Translations under genes and position numbers: made by a program | NCBI RefSeq assembly: GCF_932274485.2 | Contig: NC_065886.2 | Location: 40,845,501-40,909,500 of the forward strand | From: Patella vulgata | Taxonomy: Eukaryota > Mollusca > Gastropoda > Patellidae | Direction: 5' to 3' | Length of the DNA: 64,000 nt | Notes under the pieces: generated by a model | Databases searched by the model: none | The model's input: the letters and a program-made list of their open reading frames with translations, nothing else | Told to the model about the DNA's origin: nothing | Shown here: piece after piece, positions 1 through 12,049 of the stretch | Numbering within the stretch: position 1 is the stretch's first letter | Layout: the number at the start of each line of letters is the position of its first letter

Positions 1-131
1 TGTGAATGGGGATTTGGCAGTCTGTAGTCCCCTTTTCAGCAGTGCACAGCGGACGGATTGGAACGAAAAAACGTGACGACAGCGCGTTAAATATCCACTA
101 AGCCATTGGAAATCCAACTAAGAGTAAATTG

Positions 132-470
132 TTAAACATGCATTATGCAAGAGCTAAATCTGCTTATTGCCGGTCTTCGGTTTATGCCTGAAATGTTATA
201 TAAATTATTAATTAGACATCTTACAAGACCATAAGCAACTCTAAGTGTCATCGGATAGTGTGGATTTAACGTAAGAATGGATAATCGTGACTTTGTTTAT
301 TATCGTAACAACGGTGGCAATAACAATCGAGGGTACATTGTAATTATATTGGCTTAGAGTGAAATAATTTGACTGAAATTTTCTATATGTTTCCTTTACA
401 TTATCATTTTTCCAGCTATTATAACGAGAACCGTCAGCTCTTTATCTAACCATACATAATGTCCCCTTAA
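132..470 (+). mobile_element. MITE-like repeat, family M (copy 1)
   Basis: The ends are imperfect inverted repeats: the left end reads like TTAAACATGCATTATG and the right end is its near complement, CATAATGTCCCCTTAA. The inner sequence (gagctaaatctg, then a gcaggtct-like stretch, then agctctttatctaa) recurs at 10792-11792, 18149-18480, 30469-30797, 56718-57127 and 58363-58709. No coding capacity is visible. It is a non-autonomous DNA element by structure; its superfamily is not resolved. Confidence 0.7.
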
Positions 471-472
471 AC

Positions 473-3400
473 ATGTAGCAACAAATTTTAGTCATGGAAA
501 AGTGTTGGAATGTATCGGATATTTCCATCCCCGCCTTCACTTGGCGACTGGTGGCCTGTCGTTTGGGGGGGGGGGGACGAACAGTCGAGTACCAGCCGTG
601 AACAAGCTGGTTTGGACATAATATATCGAAGAAGAAAATACAGAAATGCCGATATCGTCTCGGGCAAACTTCTCATACCTCACATTGCATACGACACCAT
701 AAGGTGAGGAGTACCATATATTTGTCTAACCGTAGTATTTAAACTCCGGTTCATTCCATCATTAATTACCATATCTATTCCAAAGCCGTGTCTATTTCTA
801 AAAAAAGAAATATGTCTTCCGACCTTTTTGCTTTTTGCATATTGCCATTTCTTTGGTTTGACAGATGAGGCTTAGCCATCCGAACTGCAGATATATTGGC
901 TTCAATTGCATCCTTGGCTGAAAAGGTAACCTTTGTTGGAGAAACGTCCAAAATCAATCGATATAGAAACAGCTGTCGCCTTATTCTTAAAAAGGAGACG
1001 TAAAAGATTTGGGAATTATTTCCCATTACTAAAAAGTACACTTCAACTTTTCCAAACTTCAATAATTGCTCTAAGCTATTAGTTAGACTCTCGTAGTATT
1101 GATATAAGCCTTAATGGAAAACATATCCCCAATTTAAGAAGAAACTAAAGTACCAAAAATAATGATGAAATAATTGTGACAGGTGATTTGAATGACACTT
1201 TAGTATCTAGGACTTATAATAATACGTTATTTATCGTGGAATTACGCTTACAAGCTCAACGTTGAGGGCTAATTTTCAAATCACTTCCCACGTATGGGGG
1301 CCAGATCGGTATTAACCCTTTGTGGTTCGTATGTGGATCAGGGAAGACTGACTCATTAACCTCCTGAACAAGTGACTGATTCACACTATCAGTTTGTTAG
1401 CCTAGTAAAAGGGGAATACTTGAGGTTATCTTACCCGTGTATAAATTGGCTACTGTAACGTTGAACAGAATTTATATGAAGAATAGATTCTACATTGATT
1501 AGCAGTTCTACAATATCAATTCATCTAAATGTAAGGTTTTTATCATTGGCGGAAAGGTTCACTCAAGAATATAATATTACTCGTTTCCGTTATACTGTTG
1601 TTCCATTTACACTTACCGACATCTGGAATGAGAAGCAATGAAAACGCAGTACTTTTAAAAATGCAAAATTGTCATCTAGTTTGAGAGATACACTTTAATC
1701 TTGCAATGAGACCCAAACACCCAAGAACGTGCCATTGCGTTAATTCAAGGGAGCATAGGTATCATATGCCATCCTGTGTCGGAGGTTTGGATGTCATCAC
1801 AATACCACCCTATATCGGAGCTTTGGATGCCTTTAAACATATCTGCGACTAGTCAACAATTTCCAATAGACAGGGTTTGCTAGAGACCGATAAAGGTCTG
1901 GACGAAAAGTTCCGTACTGTTGCTACTGTGTACGGATTCAGTGCCGCCGCAGTTATCAACCACTGTCTGTCAATATTGAGACTTCAAGCAAACACTGGTC
2001 ACATCTATTACTTTCTGGACCAAATATTTAAGAAATTCCGTTTCTGGCAACAACTCCACTCATTCCTAAAGCTTGAAAAGGCTTTCTGATAAATGATGGT
2101 TGACGAACATAATAGTGATTAACACAACAAATCTAAAAGAATTACTAGGATTTAATGTGTCTTTTTCGATCGATTTCAATTTGCCCAGTATAACGCCAAC
2201 AAACGTGTCACTCCTTCCCGAGGGCTGCCTTGTTGGCGTTGCTATTTCGGCTTTATAAGATTATTTGATAACGTCTTAACGAATTGTTTAACATCAACAA
2301 TTCAACGTGAATCCTATCTTAAGAGATTGTTAATCGGAATATTATATCTTTTGAGAAGGAAACGGTTAAATTTGGGCATTAATGTAACATTGGTACATGA
2401 TCTATCTTTGAATGAAGAAGCTAAATGTGGACCGTTCATTGTACACTGATGGAATGTTTGCGCACAATATCTGGAAAACTCAGGTTTGATTTGTTTACCA
2501 CCCCATTCATAAATTCATTAATGTAATATGAGAAGTTTTCAAACGCGTTGTTAGATCGACTACTGTGATTAATAATTTTCTTTGTAGGGCGTGATTTTGT
2601 TCACACGGTCGTCTTTAATATTGTTTTTAGTGATCCGTTACCCTAGATTAGTGTGTTCTATTATCGATACATAAAGATTTATTTGGGTTCTATGTCTAGG
2701 ACCCTTGAATTTCTAAATCGAGAGATAGTATCGACAAGTTGGGCTAGTATGGCTAATAGCTGACACCTAGAGTGATATCGCAAACAAGTGATTCCAAATG
2801 AATGAGAAGCTAGTCCATTGAGGATAGAAAAGGGCTCGCGAAATCTCTTTACCACGAGAACAGAAAGAACATATGATAGGGATAGGATTACTGCATTCGA
2901 TTTAAGAATATTATACAAGGTGTAATAAACAAGGAGGCACAAAAATCAAATTTATTGGAAAATTTAATCGCATGATTCTAATTGTAAAATTAAATTTATG
3001 GAGTGAGATTTTTCAGCACAAACTCAACATTTTACATCCATAAGCTTAATAGTTATCTAACCTCTGATGTTTTACTCGGATTCTATCCCTGATCTTAAAA
3101 TGTGCATTGTATCTTATATATTTGATATCATCAGGGGCCCATATTGTCGCGGCAAGATAACATCAATATTGATTGGAATGTTAATACTGAGTTACAGCTA
3201 CTATAATAATATCACACCATGAATAATTGTCAGTTACACCAATAACTGGTAAAGAGTCTGGCGATCTCATCAATTCACAAAATAGTGAAGCCATAAATAG
3301 CCCATTGTCAATGACATCTGACATTGCCAGTTTCTTACTACCCGTCTGGGTTTTGGTATATGTTTCAATGACAGAACTATTGGTGAGTATAAACCATTTT

Positions 3401-3985
3401 CCTTGAACAGCAACACACTGTGTCGCCCACGTAAAAGATCCCTTGACAGTTGGAAATCGAAGAGTAACAGGCGGATAACAATTACCATATCATGTTTATC
3501 TGAAATTATAATGTTCCACGTTTTTGCCATTTCTTCGGTTTGACCAGTGAGACTTGTTCGCGTGTACATACATTTATTCATGTTTACAAATTTGCTCATA
3601 TGCATTTTGCATATTTACTGTGCCTTCGAACAATATATAAGTTAGGAGTGTAAATATCAAGGGATACTTTGAAATATTTTCAAGACGCCGTTGAAGGATA
3701 AGACGATATTCCCTTCTCAGCAAAATCTTGAGCTAACGGCTTCCATGTGTCGGGTGGCACAAAAGAAAAAACGAGTACACTATTTAAAATGTACATTTTT
3801 CATTAATTTCCATGTGTGGTTCAATATAGTTGTTAGACAATTCCACTGCAAATTGCAGATCTATCGTTCAGACAGTGCTAAAATGGTACAAGTTTTAAAA
3901 ATGTATGTAACAAACAAAGGTTGGCATTGCCGTTATAGAATAGTAACAAATTATTTTCGTGTCGTGAAGATATCAAGTATGTGTT
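473..3985. other. Gene-free stretch with old dispersed repeats
   Basis: No exon or long open frame could be supported. A run of about 14 G lies near 567-580. Parts of 1090-1250 and 2030-2175 have diverged relatives at 14535-14660 and 14940-15080. The segment 2190-2290 resembles 19255-19345. A short SINE-S2 core fragment (cacgtaaaagatcccttgac) lies near 3430-3475. The remainder looks like unclassified intergenic sequence. Confidence 0.5.
2192..2240. repeat. Short perfect inverted repeat (hairpin)
   Basis: An 11-bp perfect stem pairs AACGCCAACAA at 2192-2202 with TTGTTGGCGTT at 2230-2240 across a 27-base loop. No gene flanks it, and its role is unknown. Confidence 0.6.
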
Positions 3986-3999
3986 GTCTTACCTGACAT

Positions 4000-4247
4000 G
4001 GGAGGGGGGGGGGGTTGATGGCCGAATAGTTAGCGCTTCCTTAGGACTATCAATGATTCAACTGCCGCGGTTTCGATTCCCCGGTTGTAAGGAGTAGGGT
4101 TGCATGTCCAGCCTCCGGGTCCTCCCACTGCTAAAGACCCCAACCCCCGCCTACCCACAAGCGAATTATTAAAATAAAATTGGACCATATGTTAGTCTCG
4201 AAATGACCTAGTTTGTGTCGAGTGGACGTTAAACCCCATTTCTCTCT
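4000..4247 (+). mobile_element. tRNA-derived SINE, family S1, full length
   Basis: A G-rich run is followed by a tRNA-like head. The A-box-like stretch is tggccgaatagttagcgc near 4018 and the B-box-like stretch is ggtttcgattccc near 4068. A unique body and the tail gtggacgttaaaccccat plus (TCTC)n follow. It is flanked by 12-bp target duplications differing at one base (cttacctgacat at 3988-3999 and cttacctggcat at 4248-4259), so it inserted by target-primed reverse transcription. Other S1 pieces lie at 29930-30115, 48522-48600 and 59669-59953. Confidence 0.85.
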
Positions 4248-4259
4248 CTTACCTGGCAT

Positions 4260-5387
4260 TCTTATGGCGGTGTGTAAGTATGGAAGGGGTATCGCTGATA
4301 ATATTAAATGTCCATTTCAAATGTCTTTTCCAGTGATTACATGTAAAACGTAACATGCACAAAGTCCTAATACCGATAATGATAATATGAAAATACCTCA
4401 AATAACAAAATCAAATGTAATAAGTCGGTATTAGGATCGTTAATGAAAATGTCCAAATACCTCATCATCACGTGACATCCATCATTTGCATAGCAAAGTT
4501 ACTGTTATCATAAATGAAATGGCGTTTTGTGGGACGTAAGATCCAACCGGGCTATATTGAGCAATTAGCTGACGTACTGACTGGCAGCGGTAATATTTTT
4601 TTAGATCGTATATACAGGAGATGATTGCACTCAAATCGAGATGTGTTTTACTGTCAAAGGAACATGACAGTGAACACATTTCGGTTGAGGCTTTTGCTTC
4701 AAAATGAAAATGTCGAGTTAAAAAGGTATGACCAATGCGAGAGCGAGACAAAACAACTTCATTCCGAACATTACCTTCTGCGATGTTCTTTACATTCAAA
4801 TGCACGAACAGAAACCCTAGACAAACCAAAAACATAAATTCAGGCCCACTACCTATACTCTAGGTTTTAACTTGATTAAACATATTTTAATGTCGATAAA
4901 ATTGTATCTTACCATTTATTAAGTGTTCAATTTTGACTTTTTCCGATTTTTATTAAAAATATCTATTATGCTTGTGTATGTACAACCATGACCTATTATA
5001 TATATTGGACATTTTCATCCATTCTGTTATATTTACATAATGTGTATGTGTTTGCCATTTTAACTATGTACATGTAATTACACCCATTTATATATTATAT
5101 ATATAAATTATTTAGGGAGAGGGGTTTTACATAGGCTAAGCCTGATCCCCAATCCCATTCAGACAACCAGAGTTATAGGGGATTATTTTAAATGGCGGCC
5201 GTCTTGGACGCCAACTTGATTTTCTCAAAACGCTCAATGGTGACCCAGGTTCACCCGGCAGATTCTGAAAGAGAACACCCTAGGCTACTAAAATCAATCA
5301 TAAAAAAAACTTTGTATACAATTTCCAGGTTCAGCCATAGTTCTGCCAGACTATTAGTGTATTTTACTGTTTACATTTAACGAAAAA
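4260..5387. other. Gene-free stretch
   Basis: This is AT-rich sequence. Opposed reading frames over 4480-4840 overlap on both strands and show no recognisable domain, so I do not call them. No repeat structure was recognised apart from a TA-rich run near 5085-5110. Confidence 0.4.
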
Positions 5388-5660
5388 ATGAAATGAAATA
5401 GGGATTAACTTCCTTCTGTTCTGCTCTGCTCCCACTGGACTAATGAAGACGGACATATGAGGGATATCTATGTGCCATGGGGGTAGTTTTGTCCGGACAG
5501 CGGCGCTACGGCCTACTCTTATGTCGAATTCGAACTACCAGGGGATCTTTTACCTGCACGCCAATGTGTATACAGGGCCTCGGTTGTTCGTCCCACTCGA
5601 ACGACTGGGCAGTTGTCCTTCTCAGGCCCTCCGTCCTGCACCACAGACAAGGGGAATCGT
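5388..5660 (-). mobile_element. SINE family S2, head missing
   Basis: This is the reverse complement of the S2 body. It shows the tail (aaatgaaatagggattaac), the tactcttatgtcgaattc segment, the acgccaatgtgtatacagg segment and the block around gtcccactcgaacgactggg. The tRNA-like head seen in longer copies (55971-56344, 61435-61779) is absent. Confidence 0.75.
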
Positions 5661-5826
5661 CGCCTCAAAACATTTAATCAGTGGAAAAGACATTTTACCA
5701 GAGCATTCAATATTGGGAGCGATACCCTTCCATATTTGATACCCTTGACGCAAATGGTCGACATGAAAAGGTAAATACCGTTGTCAATGGAATAAAAACA
5801 ACAAAATTCAACTAATGCTCTAATAT

Positions 5827-5832
5827 TTTATT
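5827..5832 (-). terminator. Polyadenylation signal AATAAA for the EGF gene
   Basis: AATAAA reads on the minus strand 60 bases beyond the stop codon of the EGF-domain gene, a normal distance for a short animal 3' UTR. Confidence 0.6.
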
Positions 5833-5891
5833 TGACAAGTTAGTCCTTTGCTGCAAACATTATTATGAAGTTATTTGAGTTTTCTACTGGA

Positions 5892-8800
5892 CTAATTAGA
5901 TATCCGGCGACGACTCTTTTCTTCAGAAGAAGATCCACCACTTTGCCTAAGTGGAGGTCTTCGTGGTGTTCTGCTGGCGACAATCTGTAATTGGGGTTCA
6001 CCTATAACTGAGAAGATTTAGAGTTACATTAGTAAATAAGAACGGGTAAAATGTTTTACGTTTCGTAGAAGTTAAGAATAATGACTGAAGAGTATGCCGA
6101 ATAATGGCTAGGATCCTTTCTGTTGGTCGCTAATGTGAAGTTAATGAAAACACCTTATACTGGATTATTATAAATTGTGGCAGATGTGGCAAGAAATTAT
6201 AATTCATTTGATCCACCCTGAACCGAGTATTTAGCGATTGAATTTTGGGTCTCGCATCGATCATCGTTAGTTACTAACGTCGGTACGATAAAAAAAAAAC
6301 ATAGTTTCGTACAATCAGGGGCAATAATTCAGGAAGTCACAATCCGATATGCGTGAATATCGACAGGAACCAAGATCTTTGGGTTATAAACTTATATTTC
6401 AAGTTTCATCAAAATCAGAAGAAAATTGTGACCTCTAAAGGGTCCACAACATTCATATACCTTATTTTAACGCTATTTCAGTACGAGGGGCGCCCATTTT
6501 GTCTGTCAGTTTTTGGCTGATCTTTACGAAATTCGTATTCAACCATCCTTAGGGTGTAACGGCGATATATTCAAACGGTTTTTGAAATCGGATAAGAATT
6601 ATAACCTCTATAGTGTCCACAAGCTAAAAACGCGATTTTCCGTACAATCAGGGGTCATAATTCAGGAAGTTAGGTCTCGAAAGGAACCCAGATCTTTGGG
6701 TTATAAACTTACATTTCAAGTTTCATCAAAATCAGAAGAAAAGTGTGACCTCTAGAGGGTCCACAACCTTGATATACCATATTTATACGCTATTTGAGAA
6801 CGAGGGACGGCCATTTTGTCTGTCAGTTTTGGGCCGATTTTCACGAAATTCGAACTCAACCATCCTTTGGGTGTAACGGTGTTATACTAAAACGTTTTAT
6901 TTTAAATCGGATAAAAATTATGACCTCTATTGTGTCCACAAGCTAAAAACGCGATTTTTCGTACAATCAGGGGCCATAATTCAGGAAGTTACGATCTGAT
7001 ATGCGCGAATATCAAAAGGAACCGTGATCTTTGGGTTATAAACTTACGTTTCAAGTTTCAACAAAATCGGATGAAAATTGTGACCTCAATAGGGTCCACA
7101 AGATAAAAACCTGATTTTTCGTACAATTAGGGGCCATAATCCACGAAGTAACGGCCCGATACATGCCAATATCGAAAGCACCCGAGATCTTTTGGAGATA
7201 AACTTATATTTCAAGTTTCGTCAAAATCGGATAAGAATTGTGACCTGTAGAGTCCCAACAAACAATTGTGGGCGGACAGGGGCGACAGCAATATACATGT
7301 GGGCGTATAAAAATAGGTGTGGACTCAAAGATAAACCTAGAACAGAGATGAGCTATAAAGCGGTATCTTTATATTGGAGCTTAATGACGACGGACCCCAA
7401 CAAATAGCTTTGATCAATCTGCAAGTACTATGGGGTGAGGTTTTGACACTTGCATAACTAGAAGCGCTAGTTTGTATTCTGCACAGATAGAGTGAAATTG
7501 TGTATTTTTCGGTGATATTTTGTATTCTTTGATATGGCAATAAAGTATTTGTGGACAGATGGGCATAAATATGTCTCCTAAAAACAACCAATCTATTCGA
7601 TGACTCAAAGCTTGATCCAGCATACAGTGAAATGATTTAGTTAGAATCATACATATCACAGATACTTACGGGCAGTATCACACGTAGTTCCAGTCCAGGA
7701 ACCAAAACAAACACACATGTACCTGCCATGTATTTCCAGACACGAACCTCCATTCATACATGGATTACTTCGGAGGTCGTTGCATGTCGCTGAAAACAAT
7801 AACGTTACAATTAGATCGATAAACTAATAAATTTTATAGAATTACTGAATACTCAACAACAAAGTAAAATACACTCACAAGCCTCACCCTTTTTGCTAGA
7901 TTTTGTTCTAGTAATAGATTATAAACAGAGGCAGCGTTGTTGAGTAGTATAATCTGAATCGCCCAAGGTGTCAAACAAAGGAATTTGAAAGTAAGGCCTT
8001 CATTTTTATACTTGCGCCCCGTCTTCATTAGCCCAGGTTAGGAGAAGAACAGTAGGCCGTTAAACCCCATTTCATTTCATTTCTTATACTTGCGAACATT
8101 CTTGAAAGAAGACATGAATCAATTTGTAACGCGAAATTGTGGTATTTTAGACATTGCGTAAAAGCATAGTTGATATACTACGCTATTGAATAAAAACAAA
8201 AATTACCATTTGATGTAGTATTAGAAACAATGGATTTTACTGGGACAGATGGCGTTTGGGGTGATGCTGGAGCTGGAATTAAAAATTAAAGAATAAAGTT
8301 CCAAATACATTTATATACAAGTAGATAAATCTAACGATATTGGCACAAATTCTATCATTCTTTAGTGTATAGAAACGATGTTTTGTTTAAATCTATTTCT
8401 GGAGATCTTGTAAATTTTATTAAATAATTTTTAACAATACCAGCTGTAGTTTGTCCAGTCGGCTCAGTAGTGCCAGCTATCGTTGTTGAATACCGAACTG
8501 GAAATAAAATTATAAATAAATTACTATCATTCGATACAAGAAAGACCCCCCCCCCACACACACACATGCCAGGGCCTCTTACAGCCTTTCTTCTTACTTA
8601 TAATGATAATAATGTCCATTTTCAACGCACCAGCTCCACAAAGTGTGCTTTCCTTTTTGTACACCTACAATATCAACTAAACTTACTTCGATCTGTACAG
8701 GTAGTTCCATAAGAATTGCTTGGACATACACAAAAAAACCCTTCACAATCACATGGATTAATTAAACAGGGTGTGGTTGCTGTAACTGAAATATATTGGG

Positions 8801-10451
8801 AGAAAATTATTGTAGTCTCTTTATGTCGCAGTTATAGACAATATATTACACAAAGACTAGGGCGAGATATGTAAGCTACTTAATGTCAATTGCTGATAGA
8901 CTCATATTAGTAAAATATGCTATCCAGAGCGAGTTGCCACATTCAAAATCAGTGATCACAAGCAAGCCGCTTATGTGCTAAAATCACATAGGAAGGTACT
9001 AATGCCAATCAAATATAGATTCTTTAAAAACGAAATTCCCTAATAATATGTCCTATACTTATACTAATCAATTAAAGATATTTACATCAAGTTGGTAAAA
9101 TCTGTACTGGAGATACCAGCCAGATAATAATACCAAATAAAGACACCCTAATGATATAGTAGAAAGCTAATAATAGCCACTAAGAATATTATTAGCACCT
9201 AAGCCACACGATTGGTTATTATCATAAGCACACTATAACTACCTACTAAATTTGTTAGTAGCAAGTTGATAATACCTTCAGGTACCACTAGCAGGTTGAT
9301 AATATCAACTATACAATACCAGCAACTGGTGTATAATTTTACGGGATCAGACCACTATTATTGTCATTTGTATTCAGTAGGTAGTTGCAGGGAATTGTAT
9401 GGACTGTCATGTCGAGGTTTTATATCAGCACAATCGAATCAAATCAGCACCTTTTCACCAATGACTAACGAATATTTTCAAATGTCCATTGATCATCACT
9501 GTACCATCTAAAGATACTTATAGCAAGTTGATCACATCTACTTGAAATGCTACTATAAGCTAAAGTATGTGATAATATCAGAGATACGAACTAACAATAT
9601 CAATAGCAAGTCGATAATATCTACTGGAAATGGTACTAGATCGTATAAGCTAATGCAGGTAATAATACTAGAGATATGATAAATATATTAATAGAAAGCT
9701 GATAATACTGGAAATGCCATGGTACTACATCGTGTAAGCTAATGCAGGTAATACTACTAGAGATATGAATTAAAGATATTAATGGTAAGTTGATAATATC
9801 TACTTGAAATGCTACTATAAGCTAATGCAGGTGATAATACTAGACATACGAACTAATATCTACTGGAAAAACTAGTACCAGCTAATAATGAAATGAAATG
9901 GGGTTTAACGTCTTACTGCTCCTAGACTGGGCTAATGAAGACGGGCATACGCCATACAGTGTGCTGAGGGGAATTTTGCCCGGGCAGCGGAGTTATGGCC
10001 TATATGTGCACGCCAATATGTAGATGGGACCTCGGTTTTTCGTCCCATCAGAACGACTAGACAGCTTTCCTTGTCAGGCCCTCCGTCCTGCATCACTGAC
10101 AAGGGGAAACCAGCTAATAAAGGTGATAATACTAGACATACAAACTAAAGATATTAATACCAAATGCAAGTTGATAATATCTACTGGAAATACTACTACC
10201 AGCTAATAAAGGTGATAATACTAGTGATATGAACTAATATCTCCTGGAAATACTACTACCTGCTAATCTAGTGACACGAACTAAAAATATTAATAGCAAG
10301 TTGAGATCTACTGGAAATGCTACTACCCCAGCTAATATTGGTGATAATACTAGTGATACGTCCAAATGCAGAGCAATACGTTATATTGATAATACTTACA
10401 GACAGTAACTACAAACAGCGTTAACAACAGGATGGTCATCAATTTCAACAT
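5892..10451 (-). CDS. Secreted protein with two EGF-like domains (six exons)
   Basis: Exons on the minus strand are 10451-10400, 8785-8687, 8497-8441, 8272-8207, 7789-7670 and 6001-5892. Each has GT/AG borders, every intron is in phase 1, and the 504 coding bases give 167 residues plus TAG. Residues 1-20 form a signal peptide (MLKLMTILLLTLFVVTV then FTA). EGF-like module 1 (about 24-47) is compact with six cysteines (24, 29, 31, 36, 38, 47). Residues 51-91 are a Thr/Ser/Pro-rich linker over two small exons, a likely O-glycosylated stalk. EGF-like module 2 (94-128) is classical: C94, C102, C108, C117, C119, C128, with NPCMNGGSC and GSWTGTTC. The tail 132-167 is basic (TPRRPP, KSRRR) with no membrane segment, so secretion is expected. 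One module per phase-1 exon is usual for extracellular proteins. The ligand is unknown. The exon set is read from sequence alone; an extra exon in the 1.6 kb introns is possible. Confidence 0.85.
6305..7314 (+). repeat. Family A satellite-type mobile repeat, array A1
   Basis: About three units of roughly 330 bp begin at anchors near 6310, 6641 and 6960, followed by a shorter closing monomer near 7120. Each unit carries the anchor cgtacaatcaggggccataa and the phrases tttcaagtttcatcaaaatc and ggccattttgtctgtcag. The array closes with a short ggcggacagg block and gtgggcgtataaaaat; the terminal stem is damaged in this copy. It lies in the last intron of the EGF gene. Confidence 0.85.
8018..8092 (+). 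mobile_element. SINE S2 tail fragment
   Basis: Only the 3' part of S2 is present: cgtcttcattagcccagg, then cgttaaaccccatttcattt. It sits in the fourth intron of the EGF gene in opposite orientation to the gene. Confidence 0.7.
9105..10370. repeat. Minisatellite of about 100-bp degenerate units
   Basis: Phrases such as gataatatctactggaaatg, aagctaatgcaggtgataat and agatattaatagcaagttga recur in the same order roughly every 100 bases, with many internal losses. The block fills most of the first intron of the EGF gene and is interrupted by a SINE at 9889-10108. The left edge is soft because the outer units are diverged. Confidence 0.7.
9889..10108 (-). mobile_element. SINE S2, 5'-truncated, inside minisatellite
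   Basis: This is an antisense S2 with its tail at the left (tgaaatgaaatggggtttaa), truncated before the tRNA-like head. A 12-bp target duplication accagctaataa lies on both sides (9877-9888 and 10109-10120) and is itself part of the minisatellite unit, so the SINE arrived after the array formed. Confidence 0.85.
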
Positions 10452-10516
10452 GATGACAAGTTCAATCACAACTAATGAACAATCTTAATCAGAGATTAAT
10501 TTATTCTTTTACCTTG

Positions 10517-10522
10517 TTTATA
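10517..10522 (-). promoter_or_regulatory. Candidate TATA box of the EGF gene
   Basis: TATAAA reads on the minus strand 66 bases upstream of the EGF-gene start codon. With the usual 25-30 base spacing, transcription would begin near 10490 and give a 5' UTR of about 40 bases. This is inferred from position only. Confidence 0.4.
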
Positions 10523-10791
10523 GGCTAACAGCTGATGACAATATAACATATTAAATACCTGCACTATGTAAAATTATATGGAATGTTACATTTATGTGCA
10601 GTATATATCAATGGCATTTTGTTAACTATAATAATAAATAACACCTTTAATTGTTATAATATTAGATTCATGTGGTGTCGGATTAAACTAGTTTACAGTT
10701 AAATTAGAAAATCATGTAAACAACTATAAGTATAGAGTAACAGGGTGCCGAAAAAGTCAAAAGTTCAGATGGCTTCTACTTCTCAATTGTA

Positions 10792-11792
10792 TTAAAGATA
10801 CATTATGGAAGGTTAGATAAGAGCCGACAGTTTTCACTATAATAGTTAAAAACTAGGGTGGTACTTTTTACCGCCGACCACCGCCGTCGTGAAATTACCG
10901 CCGACCAAATACTTTTTACCGCCGACCGCATTGTAATGACTTTCGACCGTAATATAATTACCGCCGACCAAATTCATGTTACTGCCGACCAAATGCTTAA
11001 TGATTCCTTGTTACCGCCGACTATATAAAATTAATTAAATTATTAGTGACAAATAAATAGATTTGGTTAAAAACGCAGAGTTTGATAAAAATATAGATTT
11101 TATTATATATTAATATGGTCGACAACCCTAACCCTCGCACTAATAGAAGATAGGCCAAAAATGTAATTTATTTATAACCAGTAGCTGAAACAATCTTGAT
11201 ATTTTTTTTATTTGCCCTTCAATATCTAAATTGTAGTTTGTCATTCCATATTCTTTAAAATATATATGAATGTTTTTCGACAGTTGTACGTGATTACACC
11301 TCAAATAAAAAATAACATTCTTGTATTGTTTTTTACAAAAAAAAACAACCGTAAAATAGTCGGCGCTAACAAGGAATCATTAAGCATTTGGTCGGCGGTA
11401 ATTATATTACGGTCGAAAGTCATTACAATGCGGTCGGCAGTAAAAAGTACCACCGTAAAAACTAGATAATGAAAAGTAAATATTCTGCAAATTTCAGTCA
11501 AATTGCTTCATGAAACCCTTATTTCAGAATCACTGTAGCCCCCGATTATCATTGTTACCGCTGTTTTGATAATTAACAAAGTCTCGATTATCCAGTTTTT
11601 GCGATTATATCAATTGGCCTTGAACAGCAGTTAAAATTCAAATCCAATAAAACCGGAAACATAAAATGACATCGAGGGTTGATTATGGTCTTTTATGTTA
11701 ATAAATGTCTAATTAATAGTTTATATAACATTTCAGGCCTAAAAAAAGGACCTGCAATAGACAGATATACCTTGTGCATAATGCATGTTTAA
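10792..11792. mobile_element. MITE family M (copy 2), split by a later insertion
   Basis: The left end (ttaaagatacattatgg) and right end (cataatgcatgtttaa) are the family M termini. The copy is interrupted by the element at 10857-11455. Removing that insert and one target copy restores a typical family M length of about 390 bp. Confidence 0.75.
10857..11455. mobile_element. MULE-like non-autonomous DNA transposon
   Basis: The terminal inverted repeats are over 100 bp. The left arm starts GGTGGTACTTTTTACCGCCG, and the right arm is its complement and ends GTACCACCG. The arms contain tandem taccgccgaccaa phrases. The target sequence TAAAAACTAG is duplicated at 10847-10856 and 11456-11465. Long inverted ends with a 9-10 bp duplication are the known hallmark of Mutator-like elements. 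No transposase is present. Confidence 0.8.
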
Positions 11793-12049
11793 GCTTTCTA
11801 CAATAAAATAACACATGAAAAGTAGTAATTTAAGTAGTTTGTTTATTAAAATGTCACACACGGCATACAGTAAAATATATACATTAGATAAAATATACAT
11901 AAAAAAACAGCAGTGTCCATCCTGTATCGAATTATATTCTGATTAATCTTCTTCGTTTGACCATGTTTATAAGACAATTGGCAAGCGTTATGTTGTTATT
12001 CATTTTTAAAATACTTAAAACATTTTTTTGAAAATATATTATATATTAA

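Noticed and set aside
4482-4837. Open frames of 117 and 70 codons on opposite strands
   Set aside because: They overlap each other, have no recognisable motif and no splice signals that lead anywhere.
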